From an uncultured Granulosicoccus sp. (lineage in GTDB: Bacteria > Pseudomonadota > Gammaproteobacteria > Granulosicoccales > Granulosicoccaceae): a stretch of 7,939 bases of DNA. Below the pieces are notes generated by a model. The model made no database searches. It was not told the origin of the DNA and worked only from the letters and a program-made list of their open reading frames with translations. Position numbers and translations under genes: made by a program. The DNA lies in assembly GCA_937924505.1 (NCBI GenBank), contig CALDSR010000077.1, positions 1 through 7,939 on the forward strand. Reading direction: 5' to 3'. Numbering within the stretch: the stretch's first letter is position 1; every line of letters begins with the position of its first letter. Below are positions 1 through 6,008 of this stretch, one piece after another.

Positions 1-1049
1 TGATCCGCAAAAACCGGGCAAACAAGCGTCGGTCGACCAAAGCGCAACCCCTGATGAAGCGTACCCGCACCGCCATGATGAACAACAGCCGCACATCGCG
101 GAAACAGCCAATCATGTGGCGCGGACTTCAGGATATGAATGCCTTCCAGATCATCGGCGTTTATGAGCCCTCCCCAGCCCGACGCGAGCACGGCCCTGTT
201 GCCCGACAGGTGGATGGCGTCAATCACAATGCGCGTTGTCTTTTCCGGGTTGGCGCCTCGCATTGATCCAAAACCTACGTAGATGGGTGGTGGGCCTGAT
301 AACATGAAGTTGGCTAATGTCGCGTCTGGCTGATACGTGCCTTCCTCAAGAAACCACGCGCCGGTTAACAGATCTCTCTGTGGCCAATCCGCCGGCTTCG
401 GCACAAGATTGCTGCTGAACGCATGCAAACGTGGAATCTCGGAACCCCTTGGGCAGTAACCATCGAGCGGCGAAATATCCCCAACTGTCAATAAATCGGG
501 GTGGGCTTTCATCCATGAACCAACCAGGCTGCGACCGGCAAGAAGCATTAGCCGACCGACCAATGCATTTGACAGGCGGTTGCCAACGTTGCCCAAATCC
601 GGAAACGCCAGGAGAACCGGCGGGAGATGCCTTGTTGGAATAATTCCCGGCTGCAAGAAACTTGGAATCGCGGTGACACCCAAGGCACGCGCAAAGTACG
701 TCGCGGCCGAGACCTTGGGGTGATAGACAATGATGTCCGGACGTAATTCTTGAACGATCTGCCAGGTCTCATCAAGCTGGCGAGCCACGAGCTCCTTGCC
801 GATGCGCAAGGCCCGCAACTTGCCGCGAACTGTACGCAGTGCCGCTTCCATTTCGGGAGATTGCATCATTTCATGCACATCGATGGAGATTGGTGCAGCC
901 ATCAACCCATGGCTTTTTATCAAATCGTCAAACGTTCTCGATGTGCTCAGTGTCACCGAAGCTCCGAGTGCCGACAGCGCACTACCGAGGGCGATATAAG
1001 GCTGTACATCACCGCGCGATCCAAAAGTAATCAAGAGGACCTTTTTCAT
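1..1049 (-). CDS. GT1-family glycosyltransferase (UGT/MGT-like), partial, C-terminus outside the window
   Basis: The frame is open from the ATG at 1047-1049 to the window edge and gives 349 residues. The N-terminus MKKVLLITFGSRGDVQPY carries the GSRGDVQP loop (residues 10-17) typical of bacterial and sterol glycosyltransferases of family GT1. Further on are GFGSMRG (from residue 259) and the nucleotide-sugar-binding motif HHGGAGT (324-330), followed by GLRFGRPTLVCPVFAD up to the edge. In this family these belong to a GT-B fold in which the C-terminal lobe binds the UDP- or dTDP-sugar and the N-terminal lobe the acceptor. The family is about 400-430 residues long, so perhaps 60-80 residues are missing. 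The acceptor (sterol, lipid, macrolide or other natural product) cannot be told from the sequence. There is no signal peptide, so it is probably cytoplasmic or membrane-peripheral. The start is supported by GGAGAG (minus strand, 1058-1063) 8 bases upstream. It lies downstream of the sigma factor gene on the same strand, separated by 175 bases. Confidence 0.9.
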   Translation of the reverse strand, partial: MKKVLLITFGSRGDVQPYIALGSALSALGASVTLSTSRTFDDLIKSHGLMAAPISIDVHEMMQSPEMEAALRTVRGKLRALRIGKELVARQLDETWQIVQELRPDIIVYHPKVSAATYFARALGVTAIPSFLQPGIIPTRHLPPVLLAFPDLGNVGNRLSNALVGRLMLLAGRSLVGSWMKAHPDLLTVGDISPLDGYCPRGSEIPRLHAFSSNLVPKPADWPQRDLLTGAWFLEEGTYQPDATLANFMLSGPPPIYVGFGSMRGANPEKTTRIVIDAIHLSGNRAVLASGWGGLINADDLEGIHILKSAPHDWLFPRCAAVVHHGGAGTLHQGLRFGRPTLVCPVFAD

Positions 1050-1091
1050 TAAAACGACTCTCCAGAGCACCCTTTTCTTTTCAATAGTCTC

Positions 1092-1131
1092 AAAAACCTA
1101 TCGTTACAAAAGCCATACCCAATAGGTTTTT
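1092..1131 (-). terminator. Inverted repeat, possible terminator of the ECF42 cluster
   Basis: AAAAACCTAT (1092-1101) and ATAGGTTTTT (1122-1131) form a perfect 10-bp inverted repeat around a 20-base loop. It lies between the end of the sigma factor gene and the start of the glycosyltransferase gene. Read on the minus strand the distal arm ends in a run of T, as in an intrinsic terminator. The stem is AT-rich at its base and the loop is long, so it would be weak, and an operator for the glycosyltransferase is an alternative. The same hexamer, TAGTCT, occurs at 1085-1090 and 1135-1140 on either side. Confidence 0.35.
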
Positions 1132-1224
1132 TAGTAGTCTATCGCTTGATCCTTAATGTCATTTTTCTCACATGTTTTGCATTGACAGCGCCATCGGCTT
1201 CAACGTCAAACAATAGCCGTTGAA

Positions 1225-2445
1225 TCAGCTTAATTTCTGAAGCTTTTTATTGAGAAATATTTTACTGGCGCTATTCTGGGAAAGTTGCATAGCCATTTGG
1301 TACATTGTTTTTGCTTTGTCCGTCTGTCCCAATTGGCTCAGTATTTCAGCATAGGCGGCATAAAAGGGCTGAAACGTGTTCAAGTCATTTTCCAGCGCTT
1401 CAATTTTACTCAATGCCAATTCAGGTTGCCCGATCTCGGCGATGGCTATTGCCCAGTTGAGCGCGACGACGGGCGTGGGCTCGTGCGTCCAGAGCGATCC
1501 ATACAATAGTGAAATTTGCTCCCAATCGGGCACATTTCCCATCATATGGCAATCGGCAATCGCTGCTTTGATTTGATACGGACCGGGCCGACCCCGCAGG
1601 ACGGCTTGAGACAATACACTTCGCGCTTCCTCTACTTTGTGCATGTCCCACTGGGCGCGATCTTGCTCCGCTGGTGGTACGGTTGCGCCATCGTTTCCAA
1701 TGCGTGCGATTCTTCTCGCATCGGTCAACAATACAAGCGCCAAGGCACCTTCTATTTCAGGGTCATCTGGCCGCAATCTGTCCAGCAGACGCAATAAAAA
1801 TATGGCTTCTGCACAAAGATCCCTTTCGCTATCGTCCTCGTTTACATACCCGGTTGTAAAAATCAGGTAGATGGTTGATAGAACGGAATCCAGCCTTGCT
1901 GGCCAGCTGATTTGGTCAGGTACTTCAAAATCGATATCGGCTTCTCGAAGCTTTTCCTTGGCCCTCGAAATACGCTGACCCATCGTCTTTTCCTTGTCAA
2001 GAAAGGCCGCAGAAATTTCCCTGGTTGTCAGATGGCAGACCGTACGCAGCGTCAGGCCAATTCGCGACTTTTCTTCAAGTAGCGGGTGACAACACGTAAA
2101 GATCAAGCGAAGACGGTCATCCGGGATAGGCTCCTCATCGATCGTCTCAAAATGTGAGGCACTGAGTAACATAAGTTGATCTGCCTTTTTTCGATCACGC
2201 TGTACTGCCCGCGCCCTGTCAATTCCCTTGTTCAACGCCACTTTCATCAGCCAGCCAATGGGTGAATTTGGAAGTCCGGTTCGACCCCAATGCGACATGG
2301 CTGATATGGAAGCCTCCTGCAGGGCGTCTTCAGCGACCTGCAAGTCTCCCAGTCGTGAAACGAGTCCGGCAATAAGCCGCCCCCGATCGCGTCGTAGAAC
2401 GTCTTCGATAGCCTTGTTGATCGCAATGGGGGTGGTGATTGACAT
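1225..2445 (-). CDS. ECF sigma factor, ECF42-type, with C-terminal TPR-like extension
   Basis: A 406-residue sigma factor. Region 2 lies at about residues 15-85, with AEDALQEA at 38-45 and the promoter-melting helix around W65-R80. Region 4 lies at about 108-170, containing RLRLIFTCCHPLL and a helix-turn-helix around LTTREISAAFLDKEKTMGQR. The rest, about 175-406, is the long helical extension that marks the ECF42 group (DUF6596 plus TPR-like repeats). It includes the family signatures IYLIFTTGY (192-200), EQDRAQWD (260-267) and GPYQIKAAIADCH (288-300). ECF42 factors are known to be encoded beside DGPF/YCII proteins and usually lack a classical anti-sigma factor; the extension is thought to control activity. 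Both traits are seen here: the DGPF gene ends only 3 bases before this ATG, and no anti-sigma gene is visible. The stop is immediately followed by a 7-bp inverted repeat (1199-1205 with 1218-1224) that has no T-run. The group assignment is firm, but the target promoters are unknown. Confidence 0.93.
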   Translation of the reverse strand: MSITTPIAINKAIEDVLRRDRGRLIAGLVSRLGDLQVAEDALQEASISAMSHWGRTGLPNSPIGWLMKVALNKGIDRARAVQRDRKKADQLMLLSASHFETIDEEPIPDDRLRLIFTCCHPLLEEKSRIGLTLRTVCHLTTREISAAFLDKEKTMGQRISRAKEKLREADIDFEVPDQISWPARLDSVLSTIYLIFTTGYVNEDDSERDLCAEAIFLLRLLDRLRPDDPEIEGALALVLLTDARRIARIGNDGATVPPAEQDRAQWDMHKVEEARSVLSQAVLRGRPGPYQIKAAIADCHMMGNVPDWEQISLLYGSLWTHEPTPVVALNWAIAIAEIGQPELALSKIEALENDLNTFQPFYAAYAEILSQLGQTDKAKTMYQMAMQLSQNSASKIFLNKKLQKLS

Positions 2446-2448
2446 GAT

Positions 2449-2808
2449 TCAGCCAGCCGGGTTGTAGTCCATCATGGCGCGAACTTCTATGGTTCCAAAA
2501 GTAGCGGAAGGAATCATCTCCGCATATTTGATAGCACTTTCCAGATCCGGTACGTCAACAACATAGTACCCGCCAAGGTATTCGCGTGTTTCCGCGAAGG
2601 GTCCATCCATAGTTTCGGTTTTCCCGGCTTTGATGCGAACGGATGTCGCAGTGTGTGGTTCGTTCAGGCTTTCCCCGTCGATCAGTACACCGTCGCTCTT
2701 CATTTTATCGTTGGCGGCAAAAAACCCGGCCATCATGGATTCAAATTCAGCTGTGCCGTAAGCTGGCTGCTGTTCGGGGTTGTTGTAGATCAAAAGCATG
2801 TATTTCAT
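2449..2808 (-). CDS. YCII-related protein with DGPF motif
   Basis: A 119-residue YCII/DGPF-domain protein beginning MKYMLLIYNN and ending in the usual VRAMMDYNP-type strand. The hallmark DGPF tetrad is at residues 68-71, followed by FAETREYLGGYYVVDV, the core of the ferredoxin-like alpha/beta fold. Proteins of this type accompany ECF41 and ECF42 sigma factors very often. Their biochemical role is not established; oxidative-stress or small-molecule roles have been suggested. The frame is open back to an ATG at 2871, but I choose the ATG at 2808: it gives the canonical family N-terminus and has GAGGAA (minus strand, 2815-2820) with an 8-base spacing. The gene ends 3 bases before the sigma factor ATG, so the two are almost certainly co-transcribed and perhaps translationally coupled. 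It follows the MAPEG gene with a 70-base gap. Confidence 0.92.
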   Translation of the reverse strand: MKYMLLIYNNPEQQPAYGTAEFESMMAGFFAANDKMKSDGVLIDGESLNEPHTATSVRIKAGKTETMDGPFAETREYLGGYYVVDVPDLESAIKYAEMIPSATFGTIEVRAMMDYNPAG

Positions 2809-2814
2809 CGAAAT

Positions 2815-2820
2815 TTCCTC
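2815..2820 (-). promoter_or_regulatory. Ribosome binding site of the DGPF gene (decides the start)
   Basis: On the minus strand GAGGAA lies 8 bases (from GAGG) before the ATG at 2808. It fixes the start at the family-typical MKYMLL N-terminus rather than at the in-frame ATG at 2871, 21 codons upstream. Confidence 0.7.
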
Positions 2821-2878
2821 GTTTGGGGATCGTTGGTTCAATAATGTTTTCTGGTCGTCGATTGATGTCATCAGGGAG

Positions 2879-3271
2879 TCACAATCCGGCTAAATTTACG
2901 GCAATGCAAATCATGAAGTTCACTGTGGCAAGCATATTCGAACCGTTTCCGACGTATCGCAGCACGTGCGCGGCATTGTCCTTTTTCAAACCGAACGGAT
3001 GCGCGATTCGTCCGAGCAGTAGCAGTGCACCACCGATATAAAGGTAGAGACTCGGCGCCCCCATTCCCTCAGACAGCATCATCAGTATCAATAGGAAGCA
3101 GCTCCACTCGGCACAGTTACCGTGTTGGCGAATACGAAGCAGCAGATCGGCATTTCCGCCGTCACCGATGGATTGACCAAGAGCGCTGCGTTTCGACGTG
3201 ACGCGCATCCACAGAACCATGTAAATGACAGCGACCGGCAGGGCGAATATTGGGGTTACTGTGAAGATCAT
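2879..3271 (-). CDS. MAPEG-family integral membrane protein
   Basis: A 130-residue, highly hydrophobic protein with four probable membrane helices (about residues 3-22, 53-70, 74-91 and 110-128). The MAPEG signature is visible: RIRQHGNCAEW (46-56), where the Arg, Asn and Glu are the conserved polar residues at the glutathione-binding end of helix 2, and GRIAHPFGL (87-95) in the third-helix region. The MAPEG superfamily includes microsomal glutathione transferases and eicosanoid enzymes; bacterial members of this short YecN-like type are mostly uncharacterised, so glutathione-dependent detoxification is only an inference. I start at the ATG at 3271, giving MIFTVTPIFALP directly before helix 1, with AAAGGA 7 bases upstream. 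An in-frame ATG at 3325 would add 18 polar residues unusual for the family. The gene is first in the cluster with the DGPF and ECF42 genes. Confidence 0.88.
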   Translation of the reverse strand: MIFTVTPIFALPVAVIYMVLWMRVTSKRSALGQSIGDGGNADLLLRIRQHGNCAEWSCFLLILMMLSEGMGAPSLYLYIGGALLLLGRIAHPFGLKKDNAAHVLRYVGNGSNMLATVNFMICIAVNLAGL

Positions 3272-3278
3272 AGAAGTG

Positions 3279-3284
3279 TCCTTT
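3279..3284 (-). promoter_or_regulatory. Ribosome binding site of the MAPEG gene (decides the start)
   Basis: AAAGGA on the minus strand, 7 bases before the ATG at 3271. It supports this start over the in-frame ATG at 3325. Confidence 0.6.
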
Positions 3285-3340
3285 TGTTGTGATTTGTACC
3301 CTAAGGACGTCGGTGGATACTTCATTTCTACATCGTGTGA

Positions 3341-3368
3341 AAAATAGATCTTCTAATTTCTTGTTCAA
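3341..3368 (-). promoter_or_regulatory. Candidate sigma70-type promoter of the MAPEG-DGPF-ECF42 cluster
   Basis: On the minus strand TTGAAC (3363-3368) and TATTTT (3341-3346) are separated by 16 bases, about 70 bases before the MAPEG start codon. Both hexamers match the consensus at four of six positions. This is inferred by eye in AT-rich sequence and is weak. No obvious ECF-type second promoter was recognised. Confidence 0.25.
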
Positions 3369-3692
3369 AACCGCATCTGGCGGGTTAAAAACTCAGTATG
3401 CCACTGATTTAATTGGAAATAAGTGAAGCGAGGAAAGATGAAATTAACACGGGGCATCTGTTGGTAAAAAAGCCGTGACAGTGATCAATCGCTGGCTTGT
3501 CGCCATGGAGGACTAGTGTCAGGGCACTCCAGAGCAAGGAATAAATCGTCGCTACGACTGTAGGTTCCGCTGTGATCTTCTGATAGAACTATGTCAGTTA
3601 CGATGGATAGACTGCTGGTTATGAGCTCGCTGTGAAAATGAACGCTGATACATATTTTTTCGTCAAAGACAACCGAATTTCTCGCGTAGGCA

Positions 3693-4340
3693 CTACAGGT
3701 TAGAGGTAAGCAGACAATACACATCAACTTCGACAAAAGATGTATCGGTTTGACTAATACACTCATACCCGTTAATTCCAGCCCGTTGGTGCAGTACAAC
3801 ACCAGCATCTGCTCGACATGCACCACCTGTAGGATTAATTCTGGAAGCCAATGGACACTGGCTTTCGCAGGAATCGCCCGCGACAACATTTTCGCATCGT
3901 ACCGTGCGAATCTGCAACGCATTGTTGATCCGCACGGTTGCCGGGCCGTCACCTAGTCCGGTGACGGCGACCGTTGCGCCGTCAGCCACATTGGAGAACT
4001 CAAGCCCACTGTCGCCAACGGCTACCGTAACGACCGTGTAAAAGCCGTCCATTGTTGGTCGAAATTCAAGAATGTTGTCCACTGTCGCCGCATAACGAGG
4101 CGACACAGTAGTATCGACGACTGGACCAGTTAAAAAGTAGACATTGTAATTGACTGCATTCGTGACCGGGTCCCAGCGAAGGACGTTGTCCTCAAGCCTT
4201 ATATTCCCGGGAGGATCAACCGCAATAACGCTGCCTGCATACCCGAAAGAGACTACCGCGAGCAACAGTATGAGTGCGCGTTGACGCAAAACACGAAAAT
4301 TCCCGACAAGGTCAGTTAACATCCGGCATACGATAGTCAT
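3693..4340 (-). CDS. Secreted fibronectin-III-like protein with a six-cysteine C-terminal module
   Basis: A 215-residue exported protein. Residues 1-40 form a signal peptide: basic residues R16-R21, hydrophobic stretch ALILLLAVVSFGY, probable signal peptidase I cut after SVIA (40). Residues 41 to about 128 resemble a fibronectin type III domain, with PPGNIRLEDNVLRWDPV then NYNVYF, and later VTVAVGDSGLEFSNVA, giving the usual strand-B Trp and strand-C Tyr. The remainder (about 140-215) has Cys at 149, 158, 162, 175, 194 and 209. The pattern CP...GG.C...YEC...VYC recalls small disulfide-bonded modules at the ends of extracellular bacterial proteins. Three disulfides are likely if the protein is exported. 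The ATG at 4340 is preferred because AGGA lies 5 bases before it; the in-frame ATG at 4322 is possible and keeps the signal peptide. It stands alone, so binding or adhesion is only a guess from the domain type. Confidence 0.75.
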   Translation of the reverse strand: MTIVCRMLTDLVGNFRVLRQRALILLLAVVSFGYAGSVIAVDPPGNIRLEDNVLRWDPVTNAVNYNVYFLTGPVVDTTVSPRYAATVDNILEFRPTMDGFYTVVTVAVGDSGLEFSNVADGATVAVTGLGDGPATVRINNALQIRTVRCENVVAGDSCESQCPLASRINPTGGACRADAGVVLHQRAGINGYECISQTDTSFVEVDVYCLLTSNL

Positions 4341-4565
4341 ATTAATCCTGCAATTTGGCTACACGAAGTTCGTAATCTTACTCGTATTCAGCCACCAAAA
4401 CTCGGTAAAAATTCACGTTACGCCCACATTGTGCGGATTTACTGAACTCGCAGAACACAGTGTCGCTAGTGACTATTTCATTTTTTTTAACTAGCAACTA
4501 CACGGAATGTCCACTAAATAAATATTCAGATCGGTAAATAAATTGATGGTTTAGATTCGCACGAA
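4341..4565. other. AT-rich intergenic region with two short inverted repeats
   Basis: This gap should hold the promoter of the fibronectin-like gene and the end of the membrane protein transcript (both minus strand). GCTAGT (4465-4470) and ACTAGC (4490-4495) form a 6-bp inverted repeat around a 19-base loop containing a run of T. GATTCG (4554-4559) and CGAATC (4562-4567) form a near-palindrome that overlaps the stop codon of the membrane protein gene. Neither is a classical terminator, and I could not pick a convincing promoter. Confidence 0.4.
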
Positions 4566-4910
4566 TCAGCCAATATCAAATACCAAAATTATTAGCCCGC
4601 CTAAAACAAAGCTCATGACAATCGCCAGAAGAATTGGATATATCAATATTTGAAAGGGATCTTTCCAGTAGTACCGTTGCTCCTCCCTGTTAGCCTTTTC
4701 GTTCTTTTCTCGCTTGAACATGACCAGGCAAATCACCGTAGCAATCAAGTAGGTAATATTTATAATTCCTATGCGAACAGCCCATTGTGGGTCGCTAGAG
4801 AACATGTTGAAAGCATCTATCAGACCCCAAGGCGCTCGAATAAAAGCATAGATCGCCAATATCCATATCGCTATTCTGGGCCCATCAATTCTTCGGGGAG
4901 GATCAATCAT
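4566..4910 (-). CDS. Small three-helix membrane protein of unknown function
   Basis: I do not recognise this 114-residue protein. It begins with a short basic, proline-rich head (MIDPPRRIDGPR) and has three probable membrane helices at about residues 12-32, 46-65 and 86-112. Between helices 2 and 3 is a strongly charged loop (KREKNEKANREEQRYYWKD, 66-84); by the positive-inside rule this loop and the N-terminal head probably do not lie on the same side, unless helix 1, which is interrupted by RAPWG, is a re-entrant segment. No Shine-Dalgarno sequence is evident before the ATG at 4910, so the start is less certain. It sits 233 bases downstream of the GNAT gene, in DNA visibly richer in A and T than the left part of the window. 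The coherent hydrophobic pattern over the whole length supports a real gene. Confidence 0.65.
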   Translation of the reverse strand: MIDPPRRIDGPRIAIWILAIYAFIRAPWGLIDAFNMFSSDPQWAVRIGIINITYLIATVICLVMFKREKNEKANREEQRYYWKDPFQILIYPILLAIVMSFVLGGLIILVFDIG

Positions 4911-5143
4911 AAAGAGTAAATTAGTCTGAAATTACACCTTGCGGAATCGGTTGCCTATACAGGGTTTTCGATGCGTTAACATAGTCAAGAATTCAGTAAT
5001 TACACACTATAACCCTATTCTGACTAGTTTTTACTTCTTGAAAAATTCAATAGTATAGCTAGCGCATTCGATTGGATGGACTGACAATAATCCCTTCCAT
5101 TCTGAAAATACCCAATCATCTGTGGACCGCCTGCAGCCTCTAG
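4911..5143. other. AT-rich intergenic region, no gene seen
   Basis: This lies between the GNAT gene and the membrane protein gene. It contains AGGGTT (4961-4966) and AACCCT (5011-5016) as a distant 6-bp inverted repeat, and the small hairpin TTGAA/TTCAA (5038-5050). I looked for integron attC cores in the form GTTRRRY or RYYYAAC and found none. No clear terminator or promoter was found. Confidence 0.4.
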
Positions 5144-5662
5144 CTATGAATCATTAGCACTAAGCTCAGCTTCCATTATTTGAGACGCTAGGCTTGAATC
5201 TGGTCTAAGCAATTCAGTTTCTCCAGTCGGTTTAAATCCAACATTTTTATAAAGGGATATTGCCGCAGAATTTATGGTAGTGACCGACAACGTAAATTTT
5301 CCTATCTTTCTTTTATGAGCCCACTTCCTTGCCTGTTCCATTAATGCCTTCCCGATACCTCCTTCCCTGAACTCGGGTGCAACCCACATTTGATAGAGAT
5401 GTGCACTGCGGTCTGCCGGCCGCTGGATAACACAAGATAATAGCCCTACAAATGAATCGCCCACTGCCGCGACCAACACTACAGCATCCTGGTTCGAAGG
5501 AGAAACTCGTAATCTGGCCTTCCATTGTTCGGCATGAAATTTAACTTCCCGCTCGTAAGTGGATCCAAATGAATCAGGGGAGTCTTGTAGCGACCTTAGA
5601 CGTATATCCCGGTACGCTAACCAGTCGCTTTCAGAAAGCTTCCGTATAGAATGATTGCCCAT
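5144..5662 (-). CDS. GNAT-family N-acetyltransferase
   Basis: A complete 172-residue GNAT protein, close to the usual length. Motif A is YQMWVAPEFREGGIGKALM (90-108), with the acetyl-CoA pyrophosphate-binding loop R99-E-G-G102-I-G104 in the R/Q-x-x-G-x-G/A form. Motif B follows as LSVTTINSAAISLYKNVGF (125-143), containing the conserved Asn131 and the LY..VGF end. The N-terminal part (IRKLSESDWLAYRDIRLRSLQDSPDSFGS) is of the type common in acetyltransferases of small molecules or protein N-termini. The substrate cannot be deduced; amine, amino acid and antibiotic acetylation are all open. It is cytoplasmic, without a signal peptide. The ATG at 5662 has AAAGGG about 8 bases upstream. It is divergent from the SurA-like gene and first of the minus-strand series, probably transcribed by itself because 233 bases follow before the next gene. 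Confidence 0.92.
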   Translation of the reverse strand: MGNHSIRKLSESDWLAYRDIRLRSLQDSPDSFGSTYEREVKFHAEQWKARLRVSPSNQDAVVLVAAVGDSFVGLLSCVIQRPADRSAHLYQMWVAPEFREGGIGKALMEQARKWAHKRKIGKFTLSVTTINSAAISLYKNVGFKPTGETELLRPDSSLASQIMEAELSANDS

Positions 5663-5717
5663 AGAAACGCCCTTTGATTCGTCACAGTTTACTTATACAG
5701 AAAAACCCTGATTGCCT

Positions 5718-5746
5718 AAAATATTGAATGCGAGGTAATCGATCAA
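5718..5746 (-). promoter_or_regulatory. Candidate promoter of the GNAT gene
   Basis: On the minus strand TTGATC (5741-5746) and TATTTT (5718-5723) are 17 bases apart, about 56 bases before the start codon. Each matches the sigma70 consensus at four positions. TATAAG slightly downstream is an alternative -10 without a good -35. Confidence 0.3.
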
Positions 5747-5896
5747 ATTGAGCTCAGATATAAAACATCCGTTACCCGAGTTACAGCCTTCGCCACAAGT
5801 GCAGGTATTACCACTAGGCCTGATTTGACATCAGCCGCAGGTGCGTTTTGCCTGTTGGCTTGCTAAGAGAACCTGCCGGTTGAAAGAGACGTATTA

Positions 5897-5925
5897 TTGA
5901 TACTGCTGCGGAAAATGGGTATCGT
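5897..5925 (+). promoter_or_regulatory. Candidate promoter of the SurA-like/ankyrin pair
   Basis: TTGATA (5897-5902, five of six to consensus) and TATCGT (5920-5925, four of six) lie 17 bases apart, leaving a leader of roughly 75 bases. TAGAAT (5976-5981) is a better -10 by sequence but lacks a -35. Confidence 0.3.
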
Positions 5926-6008
5926 AAGCTTGCCTGCGGTGACTAATAGTTCGCCCCTGGCTTGATGGATATTCATAGAATTTTGTAGTTTTTTATAGGA
6001 CATGTACT

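Larger units (their letters stand above)
3272..3692. other. 421-base intergenic region without a convincing gene
   Basis: This gap lies between the MAPEG start and the end of the fibronectin-like gene. It holds the MAPEG leader and a candidate promoter (3341-3368). An open minus-strand frame enters from within the fibronectin-like gene and runs to 3485; I do not accept it as a gene. On the plus strand there is a nine-codon frame at 3438-3467 (MKLTRGICW) behind GAGGAA, with nothing downstream for it to control. No hairpin with a T-run was found after the fibronectin-like gene. Confidence 0.5.
5663..6008. other. 346-base divergent intergenic region
   Basis: This region separates the GNAT gene (minus) from the SurA-like gene (plus) and must hold the promoters of both. 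Candidate promoters are at 5718-5746 on the minus strand and 5897-5925 on the plus strand. The SurA-like gene has AGGA (5997-6000) 8 bases before its ATG. No open frame worth reporting, no RNA gene and no strong hairpin were seen. Confidence 0.5.

Noticed and set aside
54..1052. Several plus-strand open frames and one minus-strand frame (548-775)
   Set aside because: All lie in other frames of the glycosyltransferase gene, whose family motifs are unmistakable; their translations show no recognisable pattern.
1285..2467. Plus-strand and minor minus-strand open frames inside the sigma factor gene
   Set aside because: Shadows of the ECF42 gene, with no coherent protein features.
2809..2871. N-terminal extension of the DGPF protein from the ATG at 2871
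   Set aside because: The polar extension is not typical of the family, and a good ribosome binding site precedes the ATG at 2808.
2643..3041. Plus-strand open frame of 132 codons
   Set aside because: It runs antisense to the DGPF and MAPEG genes, both of which have clear family signatures.
3272..3325. N-terminal extension of the MAPEG protein from the ATG at 3325
   Set aside because: It would place 18 polar residues before helix 1; the ATG at 3271 has AAAGGA at proper spacing.
3438..3467. Nine-codon leader peptide (MKLTRGICW) behind GAGGAA on the plus strand
   Set aside because: No plus-strand gene follows for it to regulate; the next genes are on the minus strand.
4465..4495. Inverted repeat GCTAGT/ACTAGC with a T-run inside the loop
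   Set aside because: Only six base pairs with a 19-base loop and the T-run in the loop; not a terminator by the usual criteria.
4911..5143. Integron attC site between the GNAT and membrane protein genes
   Set aside because: No pair of R'/R'' core sequences and no imperfect palindrome of the expected length was found; GCGTTAAC near 4973-4980 does not fit the core consensus.
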